From assembly GCA_029255685.2 (NCBI GenBank), contig CM055314.2:71932815-71996814 (forward strand): a stretch of 64,000 nucleotides of DNA, given 5' to 3'. Source of the DNA: Silene conica (taxonomy: Eukaryota > Streptophyta > Magnoliopsida > Caryophyllales > Caryophyllaceae). This document shows, in pieces, positions 1-15,345 of the stretch (positions are counted from its first letter, which is position 1; the number at the start of each line of letters is the position of its first letter). Both the position numbers and the translations under genes were made by a program. The notes beneath the pieces were generated by a model. The model saw only the letters and a list, made by a program, of their open reading frames with translations. It searched no databases and was not told the origin of the DNA.

Positions 1-1283
1 TTTTCCTATGTGGCGTATCCAATAAAAAACAAAAAGGAATAAACTCTTATTTAATTTCATTTACAAATCTAGGTTTTAATTGCTTATTTTATAATTTTGT
101 TGTTACTTATTTCACTACTACCTTTCATCTACCCTAATTATGGATTTCACATAACCACTCCATTTCCTAATTTTAATATTTAAATTTCTCCCATCTCTCT
201 AAATCAATTTAAGTACCTCGTAGTGTTTTGTTTATATAATTGTTGTATTTCACTAGAGATATGCATAATATGCACCCTACCTCATCCTTCTAAATCTACC
301 TTTTACATATATTCACATGATGACATGAAAAAATGATTTATGTTTACATGTCGTGAATTTTGTAGAGATATATTTGTGTTTTTGCTTGATTTGTTATTTC
401 TTTCTGTAAATTAAATTTTAGTTTCTATTTGTGATTGTGCAGGACCAAGATTGAGCATCATGGTTTTCTTTAAGATTTATTGCTCATTCATATTCTACTA
501 CTTCGTAAGTCACTCTTTTTGTTATTTTGTTATTTTTGTTAATGAGGGCTTTATTTTGTTATTAATGTACGTACAATAACATCTGACCTCCAAAAAAGCT
601 ACCACGCACCAAGAAACAACAGTTTATGGCGTGGATAATATATTGTAGATTTAAATGTTTTTTTTTTGAATATTTTATGTCTAATGCTCTTTTTTCCTTT
701 GTAAATAATACAAAATCTAAACAACTTTAATTGTAATTGATTACATTTTACTTGAGAAAAATTAGACCATCGATTTTAAGTTTTTGGGTTGTACATTTTA
801 ACGTTGGGCATATTTTAAATAGGTTCATTTAAATTGTTAGGATGTAGATTCTATTGTATGTGTTTCCTCTTAATCATTTGACTTCATTATCGTTAAATAA
901 ATCATTGAATTTGATTTTCCTTCAATTTTGATTACTCCATATGTTTCGTTTAATTGTTTACCTTTAGTTTTGCCTTAAAGATCAAGACAAGAGGAGTGAA
1001 CCAATTATTAGAATCAAAAGAGAAATAATTGACCGAGATATTTCAAAATGAAATAGGTAAACAAATGATTGGAATGAATGAGTATAATTTTAACAATTTA
1101 AAATTAAGAAAATAAAGTTTGTGAAATATTTCGTCTAAATGACGTGATAACACGTGATATTGGTAAGACGCGGATTTGGGGTACTTCTTAATACAAAATT
1201 TGCGCGATAATAATAGTACCCATCCCATCCAATAAGTTTTTTTACATTTTTATTTTTTGTAAGAAATATTTTAATCCATCTTC

Positions 1284-1395
1284 ATTAAACAAAATGAAAA
1301 TATCACTTTATTTTGTAGATCAGTTAGTCTTTTAAATAAAGATAAAACATTTTCACTATTAAACAAAATGAAGATATCATTTTATTTTGTTGATA
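1284..1395. repeat. Two-copy short direct repeat
   Basis: A segment of about 39 bp (ATTAAACAAAATGAA followed by ATATCA and a T-rich tail ending TTGT-GAT) occurs twice, near 1284-1322 and 1357-1395, with a few substitutions. It is A+T-rich, non-coding, and probably internal to a decayed transposable element. Confidence 0.6.
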
Positions 1396-1734
1396 GGTGG
1401 GTTAACTATAAAATCACATAAACCTCTTAATCTACATAAAAAATTTATAAAACTATGTAAGAAAATATATAAAATCTAATTAAAAGGATAACTAAAATAA
1501 TGTGACATGACATATTTTTAATGTGACATAGTGTATTAATGTGACATGATTATCAATTTATTATTAAATGACATTAATTTAAATTTGTATCTATAAAGTA
1601 ATTTAATTTAATAAATTTAATTCACTTATTTATAATATTAAAGGATATTATATTAGTATTAAAAATATTTTGGATATTAAATATATAGTTTTTCCAAAAT
1701 TTATATAAACCTCACAAATTTACATCAAAGTTTC

Positions 1735-1860
1735 ATAATTTATAATTAATATTGACATTTTAGTTGATTTTTTTTTGTAATAAAACATGTTAATAAAATT
1801 CATAATTCATAATTAAAATTGACATTTTAATTGAAATTTTTGTAGTAGAACATGTTAATA
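1735..1860. repeat. Two-copy imperfect tandem repeat
   Basis: Two adjacent units of about 60-65 bp share the series CATAATT, TTGACATTTTA, TTGTA and AACATGTTAATAA. They differ by substitutions and small indels. No coding potential is seen. Confidence 0.55.
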
Positions 1861-2429
1861 ATTAATTAAAGCTCTTCATATTATTTAACCTCCACCATTT
1901 TTATTAACATTTTTCCTATTTAATGATTTTTTTTAATTAAACATGCTATTAAATTGATTAAAACTCTTCATAATACTTAACACCCGCTAAATTAATTAAA
2001 GTTTTTCATATTTAATTAATTTTGTAATATAATATGTTAATAAATTTTTTAATAATTTTCTATACTATATAGCTAAAGGGTAACTTAACACATTTAATTT
2101 TTCGCTATGTAGCATTATCATAATTAAATTATATAAGTATTTAATTTAATTCCACATATCATAACATTTAATTTAATTCCATATGGCATTTCATACCCAT
2201 TAATTTCAATTTATTTTAATTGATTATTTAATTTAATAATTTATACTATTGAAATAAAAGGATAGTTTAGAATATTGATAATTTGATTTCATATGGCATT
2301 TTAACCCCTCATTAATATCTATTCCTTTTTCTTGATTATTTAATTATATTTAAAATATAACATAAATGTAATAATAATTGTCTCTATAAATATATAATTA
2401 AATATAATTAAAAATAATTTAAACTATTT

Positions 2430-2990
2430 ACCATCATTCACATATCATATTATTATTTCATAAGATAACTTCTTAAGCCGCCCCCATGCAAAGTATATAT
2501 TTTGAAAAAGGAATAAATAATAGTAATAATAATAATAATTAAACAAACTTTTTACATTCTATTTCTCTTTGCTGCATATTTTATGTCTATATAAAATTTA
2601 ATAATAATGAGATATATATAAATCTAATTAAAAGGCAAGCTAAACTTTTTGTTATGATCGACTGTCACCCACATATCCTATTTTAATTTCATAAAATAAA
2701 ATCATAAATTAGGCTCATGTAAAGTGTATTTTGTAGAAAAAATTAAAAAAATTAACAATAATCTTATCTATAAATGTAGTTAAAAGGTAAGTCAAACTAT
2801 CATTATCATCCACAAGTCATATTTTGATTTCATAATATAAAATATGAAACCACTCTTATGTAAAGTTGATTTTGTAAAAACAAAAATATAATAATAATTA
2901 AACAAACCTTATACATTCAATTTCTCATTATTGGCCCATATTTATGTCTATATTAAATTTCATAATAACAAAAAAATAATATTCAAAATT
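2430..2990. repeat. Three diverged repeats of about 180-200 bp
   Basis: Three consecutive segments share the same order of landmarks: CACATATC-like sequence, a T-rich ATTTCATAA block, a CATG-AAAGT block, a TTTTGTA/GAAAAA block, AATAATAATTAAAC, and AAAAGG-AAG-C-AACT. The copies are clearly related but strongly diverged. This is typical of non-autonomous Helitron or satellite-like internal repeats. Confidence 0.5.
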
Positions 2991-4462
2991 CATTAACATT
3001 AATTGATATTTATATATATATTAAATTTGATACTATTTAAAAAGAGGATGCTCAATAGTCATAGAACGCATCCTCAATTATTTATATATTTTTATTGGAA
3101 GGCAAAATTTGTAAGCCCAGTTTTTTGTTATTTTTATCCTTAGTAGAATTATATGTATCCCTTATCTTTCTTATCATTCTATTCACATCAAGTTAATTGT
3201 ATTAAGGTTTTAAATTATTAACTAATTTGTTTATTTTTTATGTAACTTACATTGAGTTATGAAATGTTTGTCACATTTCAATTTCATCGTATGTATTTGT
3301 TTTATTCTCATTAAGGGGTTAAATCAAGATTTGTAGTGTTTGAGTCTTTAAAGGTAAATTTACTTACATCTCTATGACTTGATTCTCATTCTCTATTTCT
3401 TTCACTATTTACGAGGATAATTAAGTTTACTAACGATGATATTGCATAAAACAAATTTCACTATTGTTGGTTATTTTGCAATAATTATTGAGTTCCTTTT
3501 GTTTATATAGAGATAGACGATTTATTGGAGAAACAAGACTACATCAAAAAGTAAAATACAAAGATTGCTTAACCAATTATAAATTATAGATTAACTACAA
3601 CACTGACGACATTAACATGAAAGATTAATAGTTTTTTGTTATTTTTTTCACATGTATTTTGGTATTATTGTTTTTCTTCCATTATTTTGCCTTTGAAAAA
3701 ATAGCACTCTTCACCTACCGATTTATTTGATTTTTCCGACTCTGGTCTTTATATTAACATGTCGATGTTAATAATTTCAATACACGTACGTTCCATCATG
3801 AATTATTCATGAGGTGATATGCGTGTTTGATATTTTATAAATCCAATTACTATAAACACTAAAACATTACACTATGAAATAAAGTTGTTGCTTTAAAATT
3901 CTATTTTTTGTTGTATTAGCTTCAATTTTTGGGGAGTATGAAATGTTGGTTTTGTCATAACATTTCTACTCGTGTGTTCAATGTTATTTTCAAAATTGTT
4001 GATGAAATTTTAATATCTAATTTGCGAGGGTGCTCTATCTTTGGGATCTTTGTTTGTTAATATAGTTTTGTATAATTTTATCATACGAATACCTATATTA
4101 TTAATTTATTTTAACTTGCATTGAGTTACTTTAATTTTGCAGGGTATTTTATAAATTAGTATCCACTATACATCACTATAATTTCTACTACCTCTGTTCT
4201 TTTTTAATTGTCATTCTCACTTTTCGAGACACTCACTTCTCTCTTCAATATCTCTCAAAATATATAACTAAATATATTGAAATGTAGACTCATATTAAAG
4301 CTCTATTCGTAAAAAGTTTTATGGTGTGATTAATAAATTGTTGACAAAAAACTAATTAGCTTTATATAAATAACCCTTAAAACATGACAACCGTAAGTTG
4401 AGTTGATCTTAATATATTATGATATTAAATCACTAAAATATCACATTAGAAATTGAACATTT

Positions 4463-4489
4463 CGTGAATTTCACGGGTTCTAAAACTAG
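4463..4489 (+). mobile_element. Helitron-type 3' terminus
   Basis: A perfect inverted repeat CGTGAA-T-TTCACG (4463-4475) is followed by 10 nt and then CTAG (4486-4489) and a host T. A short G+C-containing hairpin about 10-12 nt before a terminal CTRR inserted at A|T is the standard Helitron 3' end. No Rep/helicase coding is visible upstream, so the element would be non-autonomous. Its 5' TC end is not firmly placed; 2059 is a candidate. Confidence 0.6.
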
Positions 4490-4908
4490 TTTTAAGTTTA
4501 AAACGAATACATTTGTGATGAATACAGTGATGCAACATAGATGAGCGAGATGCCTGTGATTTATTGGGAACTAAACACATAGGTCATAGAGAGCCAATAT
4601 GGAAAACGCGACATTTTTGCACAGTCAATGCAGCCCCTCACAACAGGACGTTTAAAACGCTACATAAGGGAGTAACCTTTTTCCTCAAATTACTTACAAA
4701 AATTCATAGATTTTGTATAACAAACAACAAATATTGAAATAATACTCCAACAAATTGCACCCCATCTGGACGATTACACTCCTCGGACCACAGAGTTATA
4801 CACATTAGATGTTCCACACAAAATGACAACAATAGCTTGTGTTCAATTACAAAGACAAGGACATTGAAAATCTCCACATACCGGCTGTTACACTCCAGCT
4901 CCACAGTT

Positions 4909-9158
<4,250 letters not shown>

Positions 9159-9559
9159 CTTCTCTTTCCTGTTTTTTGAATGCGGGAGGAAATGAAGATG
9201 TTTAAGGAAACTTGGAGGGGAAAATATATTTCTAATTTTCTATGGATTTGTGAAGGGTGGTCTTATGGTTAGTCAGTCCATTGTGTACTCTTTGGGTTGT
9301 TACTATGTTCTTGATTTGGGCTTCATGGTTTTGGTTTTGGGGAGTGGGTTCTTCGGACGCGAATTGTTGTAAGCGACGGTTTTATGTATAACATCGTTTT
9401 ATTATACTTAGACTGGGTAAACAAAATGTTTAGGGTAAGATTATTTACGGTCTTGAGATAAGACTCTGTTAAATCTTAAGACAACACTCTCGCAACTTTA
9501 CCATTAATCTACTCGAAAAGATAATAATGGGAGACATGAATGACAATTAAATAGTAGCC

Positions 9560-9904
9560 TAAATAAAGGAATGGTGTAAAATATAAGCTTTAAGTTTATG
9601 GTGTAAATTAAATGATGTGATTGGCATATGCTTGTAATATTCTACCTAGCTTGTACTATAAATAGAGGAGCTTGGTGCTTGCCATAAGCAAGCTGAGTCT
9701 AAGAGTATTCTCTCACAAAAAACTCTCTCTTGTAAAATATTCATCTCCTTATAATATAAGCTTTCCTCTATTACTAAATAACTCTACACTAATATTGTTA
9801 AGTTAAATAATCATATATTGATCCTGCATAACCTCCTTTGTGGTTTAGGGTTTAGGGTTTAGGGTTTACCTACACTATGTGTCCGTAAATTTGGTATCAG
9901 AGCC
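9560..9904 (+). mobile_element. Copia LTR remnant with primer-binding site
   Basis: A promoter-like segment with TATA sequence (CTATAAATAGAGG near 9656) is followed by a leader and, at 9892-9904, TGGTATCAGAGCC. That is the reverse complement of the 3' end of initiator-Met tRNA, the usual copia primer-binding site. LTR ends are not resolved, because no TG...CA pair with a matching second LTR was found. The downstream interior (9905-10440) is not recognisably coding, so this is a fragment. Confidence 0.5.
9843..9868 (+). repeat. Short interstitial telomere-like repeat
   Basis: About three and a half tandem copies of the plant telomere unit TTTAGGG lie just upstream of a copia primer-binding site, within the LTR or leader. 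Short telo-box arrays also occur in ordinary plant promoters, so this need not reflect a chromosome fusion. Confidence 0.85.
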
Positions 9905-10466
9905 ATGGCAGAATAAGTTTTGGCTCGTATCCTCCTACGAAATTTTAATAAATAATGAGCAATCTCCTACACAATGTTTAAATGGAAAGTATGCTCTATG
10001 GTTGCCACTTAGTGGATCTTCCACAACAGAAATCCATATTAAACATATGAAAAAGATTATGAAAAAATAATACTATGGTGTTCTATGTGCTTGGTACCTT
10101 GAGGTGGAAATTAATGATTGAATGAATCACGCGGTTTTATGGCCATATGAACCCAAGGATTATCTTCTCATATTCTTGGTACTTCATGTTTAAAAAGGGG
10201 AGATAACTCATTTTCTTAAAGAATTTTCAAAGGATGGATAAGAAATAAAGTGACTCTGTTATGGTCTCTGGTCCATTATCACAAAAGTGGAAAACGCAAC
10301 AAATATTCTACCATGCTCTCCATCCTCTTCAAATTATAGAAAATCTAATGCTAGTAAAATAGACTACCTCTATGAAATAGAATATATGAGTGAAGATAGT
10401 AAAGTCCCTATTACTCAACTTCCTTTGTTAAATCCATAAAAAGCCTTCACAAAACCAAGTTCATTA

Positions 10467-11168
10467 TCACTTCTTGGTCGGCTTGCGTTTGTTCTTGGAC
10501 TTACCATGAACAACCATAGCAACAGCAGGCGAGGAAGGACGTAACACCTTTTGGCGCTCTACTTCCATTTCCACATGTTTAGCAAGCTCAACAAAAGTTG
10601 TCACATTTTCACTGTGGGCCATGAGAAGCTTAAAATTCTTCCACTCCTTAGTGTCAGAAGGAAGAGAGCGAATCACATTCACTATCTACTCCTCATTAGG
10701 CACATCACGGCCTGCAGCCTTAAGGTCTCGTATCAAGGCATTCAGAATACACAAATGTTCAGTGACATTGTGTTTGGGATCAATAACATAATCCATCCAC
10801 TTCAGATTCAAAGCACGTAGCCTCGTTGCTGATGTCTGACCAAATGCGACCTTTAGCTTATCCCACAAGTCTTTGGCAGTGAGACACATCTCAAACTCCC
10901 CAATAAGCTCATTATGCATGCAATACAACATAGTATATCAGACAGAACGATCCTTTTTTACCCAATTCTCATAGATTCCCAAGTTTTCCTTATACTTGGG
11001 AGCATCTGTAAGATTCGCAGGTTCCACATGTTTTGCAACAACAGTGGTCAAGGTATCTAAAACCTCGTGTTGGTTAAGAAGATGCTGAATCTTCCTACGC
11101 CAGATGTCATAGTTAGTGCCATCTAGTTTCTCAGATGTGGACAAATCACCAATCATATACTTAGCCAT
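10467..11168 (-). pseudogene. Copia-type gag with two stop codons
   Basis: A single minus-strand frame begins MAKYMIGDLSTSEKLDGTNY, the typical opening of plant copia gag (UBN2/retrotran_gag family; KLDGTNYDIWRRKI). It continues through LWDKL and LIRDLKAAGRDVPNEE motifs to a basic tail. The frame is broken by TGA near 10936 and TAG near 10688; the three open pieces are in register. Gag would form the cytoplasmic capsid-like particle of the retrotransposon. No protease, integrase or reverse transcriptase follows towards lower coordinates, so the element is truncated or rearranged. The matching primer-binding site is at 12435-12447, about 1.27 kb upstream on the same strand. Not a host gene. 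Confidence 0.85.
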
Positions 11169-11179
11169 CTACAAGTATA

Positions 11180-12430
11180 TATATAAAAAATGGACATTAG
11201 GCACGATTCTTAAAAAATTAACTTACTAGAAATATCATTTACTTATGTCTCATGTTCAAAAATTTTGCTTACCTCATAATCATCACATAATGACATAAAC
11301 GATAATATATCTTTATTTAATTTTACTACAATAAATTTATGATGAAACTAATTCAACTATTCATAAATTTTAGCCAAACAAATTAGCATTCTATTAAATC
11401 ACAGAGATAAAAGAGTGCAAAACAATTTTACATTGTCATTATAATTTTAATTGAAAAGTATTCACAATATAATAAGATTCACTTACAAAACTAATTCGTA
11501 ATACATGAAAATTACGCAAGATTATAAAATAATATTATTACGGAATCAAAAGACGAGAACAATAAAATACATAATTTACAGTTCAGTAATCATGCATAAA
11601 AAAAATAAGACGACATGCATGCTATGATAATATACTGATATATAACTGACTAACATTGATTAGTCCAACTTTATATGTATGAAAAAGTACACACAGTAAA
11701 ACTTCATAAACAATTAATATTTTTTACATATATCACATGTAAAGTGTAAACACAATGACCCACCACCTTGTAAAACAAGTACATATTTTAAAAGTGATAT
11801 TGAAAAGAGGCTGCATAAGTCTCATCCAAAACAAAAACTACCTATCTTCCTTGTAAAAAAAATGAAACGACAACCATTGTCATTCCTCCATTGTCTCATA
11901 TATCCACTACTTCAAAAAAAAAGTTGCAGTTCTTAATATTCGATTGAATTAGACACCGCTCACTGTCACATAGTCGACATAAGCATGGAACATATTACCC
12001 AACCCCATCATGAACTACTAGTTCTATCACTTAGATCAGTACCGGAAAAAAATTGAGCCGCCTATGATTGGTTGTAGTGCGTGACACACACACGCACATT
12101 AGTTCGGCATCAAATACTGTTCCGTGACACACACGAAGCTTGGTCGAGAGAAGGAATTACAGGCGACCGAACTTACGACCGAAGAAGGTAATATTTTAAC
12201 ATTATGAGATTACTTACTAAACTAAAGCCAGGGATGTAAATAGATGATATGCATATGAAAAATTATTACAAAACGTGTGAATCAATATATACAAAAACAA
12301 CATAAGAATTTATATATCAGTAAAAGTATGAACCAAAATATTAGCAGAAATCAATCAGAGGCATACGGTTAACATGATTAATTAAAAAAACAATTTTTTT
12401 TGATGCAAATCGGGACTGAGACTAGGCATA
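11180..12430. other. Untranslated leader of the minus-strand copia element
   Basis: This A+T-rich sequence lies between the gag start and the primer-binding site of the minus-strand copia remnant. No open frame or recognisable domain is visible. I assign it as leader by position only. Confidence 0.45.
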
Positions 12431-12434
12431 ACCC

Positions 12435-12447
12435 GGCTCTGATACCA
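12435..12447 (-). promoter_or_regulatory. Copia primer-binding site (initiator Met tRNA)
   Basis: On the minus strand this reads TGGTATCAGAGCC, complementary to the 3' end of tRNA-iMet. One base separates it from the LTR edge (TG at 12449-12450 on the plus strand). It is correctly oriented and placed to prime the element carrying the gag at 10467-11168. Confidence 0.85.
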
Positions 12448-12448
12448 C

Positions 12449-12598
12449 TGTAGGAGAATAATCGGTACTGACCTTATTCGGTACTCGTATTGATAGTGCT
12501 GCTCTCCGTCCACGACTCCGATAACCCGGTAGTATTCACACCCCAAATCCAAAAGCACACTTAGTAATGGAAGCTTTAATGTGTAGTTTATATTGTAA
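12449..12598 (-). mobile_element. Copia 5' LTR, split by Harbinger insertion
   Basis: The LTR borders the primer-binding site at 12449 and runs to the TAA target site of the Harbinger element. Sequence resumes at 23312 (TAACAGTTTCTC). The distal portion probably includes a duplicated 38-bp motif, TATTTTAGGCGAGAAT-AT-TGCAG, at about 23350 and 23420. The far LTR end was not located. Confidence 0.6.
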
Positions 12599-12624
12599 GA
12601 GCATCAATAACCATGGAAAAAAAT

Positions 12625-13656
12625 GGGTTATTCTACATGGTAACCTTGTATTTTTTCAAATTCTACACGGTAACCCTACTTTTCAGAGATCACACATGGT
12701 AACCCTCAACATTATTAATATGTATTGCCGTGACCCTTAATTATTTTTCCGTTAATTTTGTCCGTTAATTATGTAACGTGGCAAATTGAATTTTGAGATT
12801 TTCTATAAGGTAACCCTATATTTCTAAAAATTTTACAACATAACCTTTGTTTTTCTACAAATCACATGTGTATAAAAACATAATCCCTTAATTAATCTTA
12901 ATTTCGCAATTTTGCTTGATTAAACCTAAATTGTCAAATTTACCCTCATTACCATTCAATAGACCGAGTTTTGAATAAAAAAACATCAATAAAAACCTTG
13001 TTCGATAACAAAAACTTCCCAATAAAAAATTCTAAATACCATAGATAGTAAAAGTACTATATATTGAACATTATAATAATCAATCCCAAATTTAATTCAT
13101 AACATTAATCTAATTAATTTTTTTTATACCTCAACAAATATACGAAAACAAAAAATGTTGTAAATGCAATAATGATTTTAATTGTTCGACTATTCATACA
13201 CTAGAGTTGGGTACAATTGAGGAGTAGAGACTCATTTGTAAACATTAAGCTTAATAGTGGATTTCTTTGTTAATTATTGAACCCGATTTTTGGAGATTTA
13301 TGGTAATGTACTTTGAAGAGATGATATGGAGAGGTTACATTCTTTTGAGTAATCGAGTGAAAAACGTGTTAATAATAATAAATTGAGAAAATAACAGAGT
13401 ATTTTTAAAATTATTTCTTTTGTTAAAAACAAATAGAGTTATTTTGTAGGATAAAAGAAAACAGGGGGTTACCTTTTAGAAAATCTCAAAATTCAATTGG
13501 CCACGTCACTTACTTAACGGGCAAATCTGACGGAAAAAAGTTAAGGGTCACGACAATACATATTAACAAAGTTGAGGGTTACCATGTGTGTTCACTAAAA
13601 AGTAGGGTTACCATGTAGAATTCAAAAAAATATAGGGTTACCATGTAAAATAACTC
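12625..13656. mobile_element. Mutator-like MITE with about 200-bp TIRs
   Basis: Terminal inverted repeats of roughly 200 bp are evident. The left reads GGGTTATTCTACATGGTAAC and the right, inverted, GAGTTATTTTACATGGTAAC. Both continue through several GGTAACCCT blocks, a GTGACCCTTAA block, and a CACGT-GCCAATTGAATTTTGAG block. An 8-bp direct repeat AAAAAAAT flanks it (12617-12624 and 13657-13664). Long TIRs and an 8-9 bp duplication suit a non-autonomous Mutator-like element. No transposase is present. It sits only 26 bp inside the Harbinger left end. Confidence 0.8.
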
Positions 13657-14474
13657 AAAAAAATTTCTTCATCCTTCATTATGGAGAAAAAGTAGTCTCC
13701 AAGGGGTGAATTACAATGGAGAAAATCTCCATTTCCATGGAGAATTTGGTGGAGCTCCATGATTGTGGAGAAAAACATGGAGAAAAAAAGGAAGGGAAGT
13801 AGGACCTTGTGTGTGTAAATGTTTAATATTTTGCTGTTGAAAAAGTGTGGAAAGTGTAGTAGTGTGAATTATTTGATGTGAGTTTGCTCAATTATTTGAG
13901 AAAAACGGCTAGTTACAAACGGATCTTTTTTTTAATTTTCTCCACATTTCAAATCTATCCTATTTTTTGTATAAATTACAATGCTCTATGCTCATATTTT
14001 CTTTCAAGACCAACTTTATAATTTACAAAATGAGTAATAATAATGAAAATAATAATAATAACAATAATAATCCATTTTTACTAAGTCAGTATGAGCCAAC
14101 ATATTTGCAGCGTCTTGCATTTCAAAATATGTCAAAAAATTATCTGAACAATCGTCCTCCCAATTTCCAAGGACCGATTGTTACGCAAAATCCGTTATTT
14201 AATTCACAAAGTAACCCATCTTCTAAATATTCCAGGGTAAACTCGTACATATTTGCACCAAATCCTCATTTTGGTAGTAATGAGCAGATGAGTTATGAAA
14301 GTGATCATGTCACTCGTCTGTCACGAGATGAAAATATTATTGCTGTCCAAAACGAGTTTGTTGAGGACTCTACCGCCATAAGGCAACCAAATGATGGGAG
14401 CATCGTAAATCATAAAAAAGTTTGGTCAGACGTTGAAGATAGGGCTTTCATATCATCATCACTACTACAAAAAG

Positions 14475-14760
14475 GGGAAACGAGGACGGTTGAAAACCGT
14501 CCTAAAACATGAAAGGAACCATCCTAAATTCCCCCGTCCTCGTTGCCTAAGAGGACGGTTGAAAAAAAGTCAAACCGTCCTCTTTGTATATATCAAAGAG
14601 GACGGTTGTTATTAGAACCGTCTTCTTTGAATATATCAAAGAGGACGGTTGCATATAGAACCGTCTTCTTTGATATATATGAAAGAGGACGGTTGCATTT
14701 AGAACCGTCTTCTTTGATATTTTGAAGGAGGACGGTTGGAGTTTTGAACCGTCTTGTTTT
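14475..14760. repeat. Left subterminal repeats of the CACTA element
   Basis: Copies of GAGGACGGTT alternate with the inverse AACCGTC(C/T)TC, often joined by ATATCAAAG. They form a series of short palindromes with period about 25-55 bp. In En/Spm elements such motifs are transposase-binding sites; that role is inferred here from family knowledge. Similar GACGGTT-type copies recur near 14795 and 14905. Confidence 0.85.
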
Positions 14761-15217
14761 GAACATATTCATATAATTTTAAAAGGTGAATTTTAGGACG
14801 CTTATGAACAAAACCGTCCTGTATAGCCAATTTTTTGGGCGCCAATTTAAAATAATTATCGCAAGCCATTTCAAATGCTCGCACAATTACCGCAAGCAAT
14901 TTAAAACCGTCCTGTATAGCCAATTAACACAGCAGTAGTCACATACCCCACATGGCAGCAATAAGACAACAACACAGTACCAAACGACTATACAAACCAC
15001 AAGCACATACCCCGCTACCAATTAACTCAACTGTTATTATATAACGCACAAAAGAACGAATTTTTGACAACAATGTTGTTTCATTAACTTAAATATATCA
15101 TCTCCTACATTTCGGAAAAAGCAATAAGTTTGTTTCTATAAAATACGAACTATAATATAAGTTCAACACAACTTACAAAATTTGAAGCTATCTAGATAGA
15201 AATCGTTGGTATACTTT

Positions 15218-15345
15218 AAACGCTGCCTTCAAATACTTGCGCCGTAAACTGCAATACATATGATGCACAAATGTCTCGCACCTCGTCAATTTGATCAACT
15301 GAATATGTCTTTGGTGCTTTAAACATGAACTATACATAGAAACAA
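15218..15345 (-). pseudogene. Possible C-terminal remnant of a CACTA protein
   Basis: The minus strand reads FKAPKTYSVDQIDEVRDICA followed by SYVLQF and a stop. A hydrophilic DQIDEVR motif near a C terminus resembles the end of Ulp1-protease or transposase-associated ORFs of plant CACTA elements. The identification is from memory of the family and is weak. No upstream domain is visible in the same orientation. Confidence 0.3.

Larger units (their letters stand above)
1..4462. other. A+T-rich intergenic repeat sequence
   Basis: No convincing gene is visible on either strand; the short open frames lack family features. The stretch contains local imperfect repeats (listed separately) and long homopolymer or AT runs. 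Much of it may be a non-autonomous Helitron, since a Helitron-type 3' terminus closes it near 4489 and Helitron-like 5' sequence (TCTATACTATATAG) lies near 2059. The base before that TC is T rather than the usual A, so the left boundary is uncertain. Confidence 0.5.

Noticed and set aside
12435..12447. tRNA-Met-like sequences (also 9892, 23617 and 31340)
   Set aside because: Only the 12-13 nt complementary to the tRNA 3' end is present, next to LTR edges. These are primer-binding sites, not tRNA genes.
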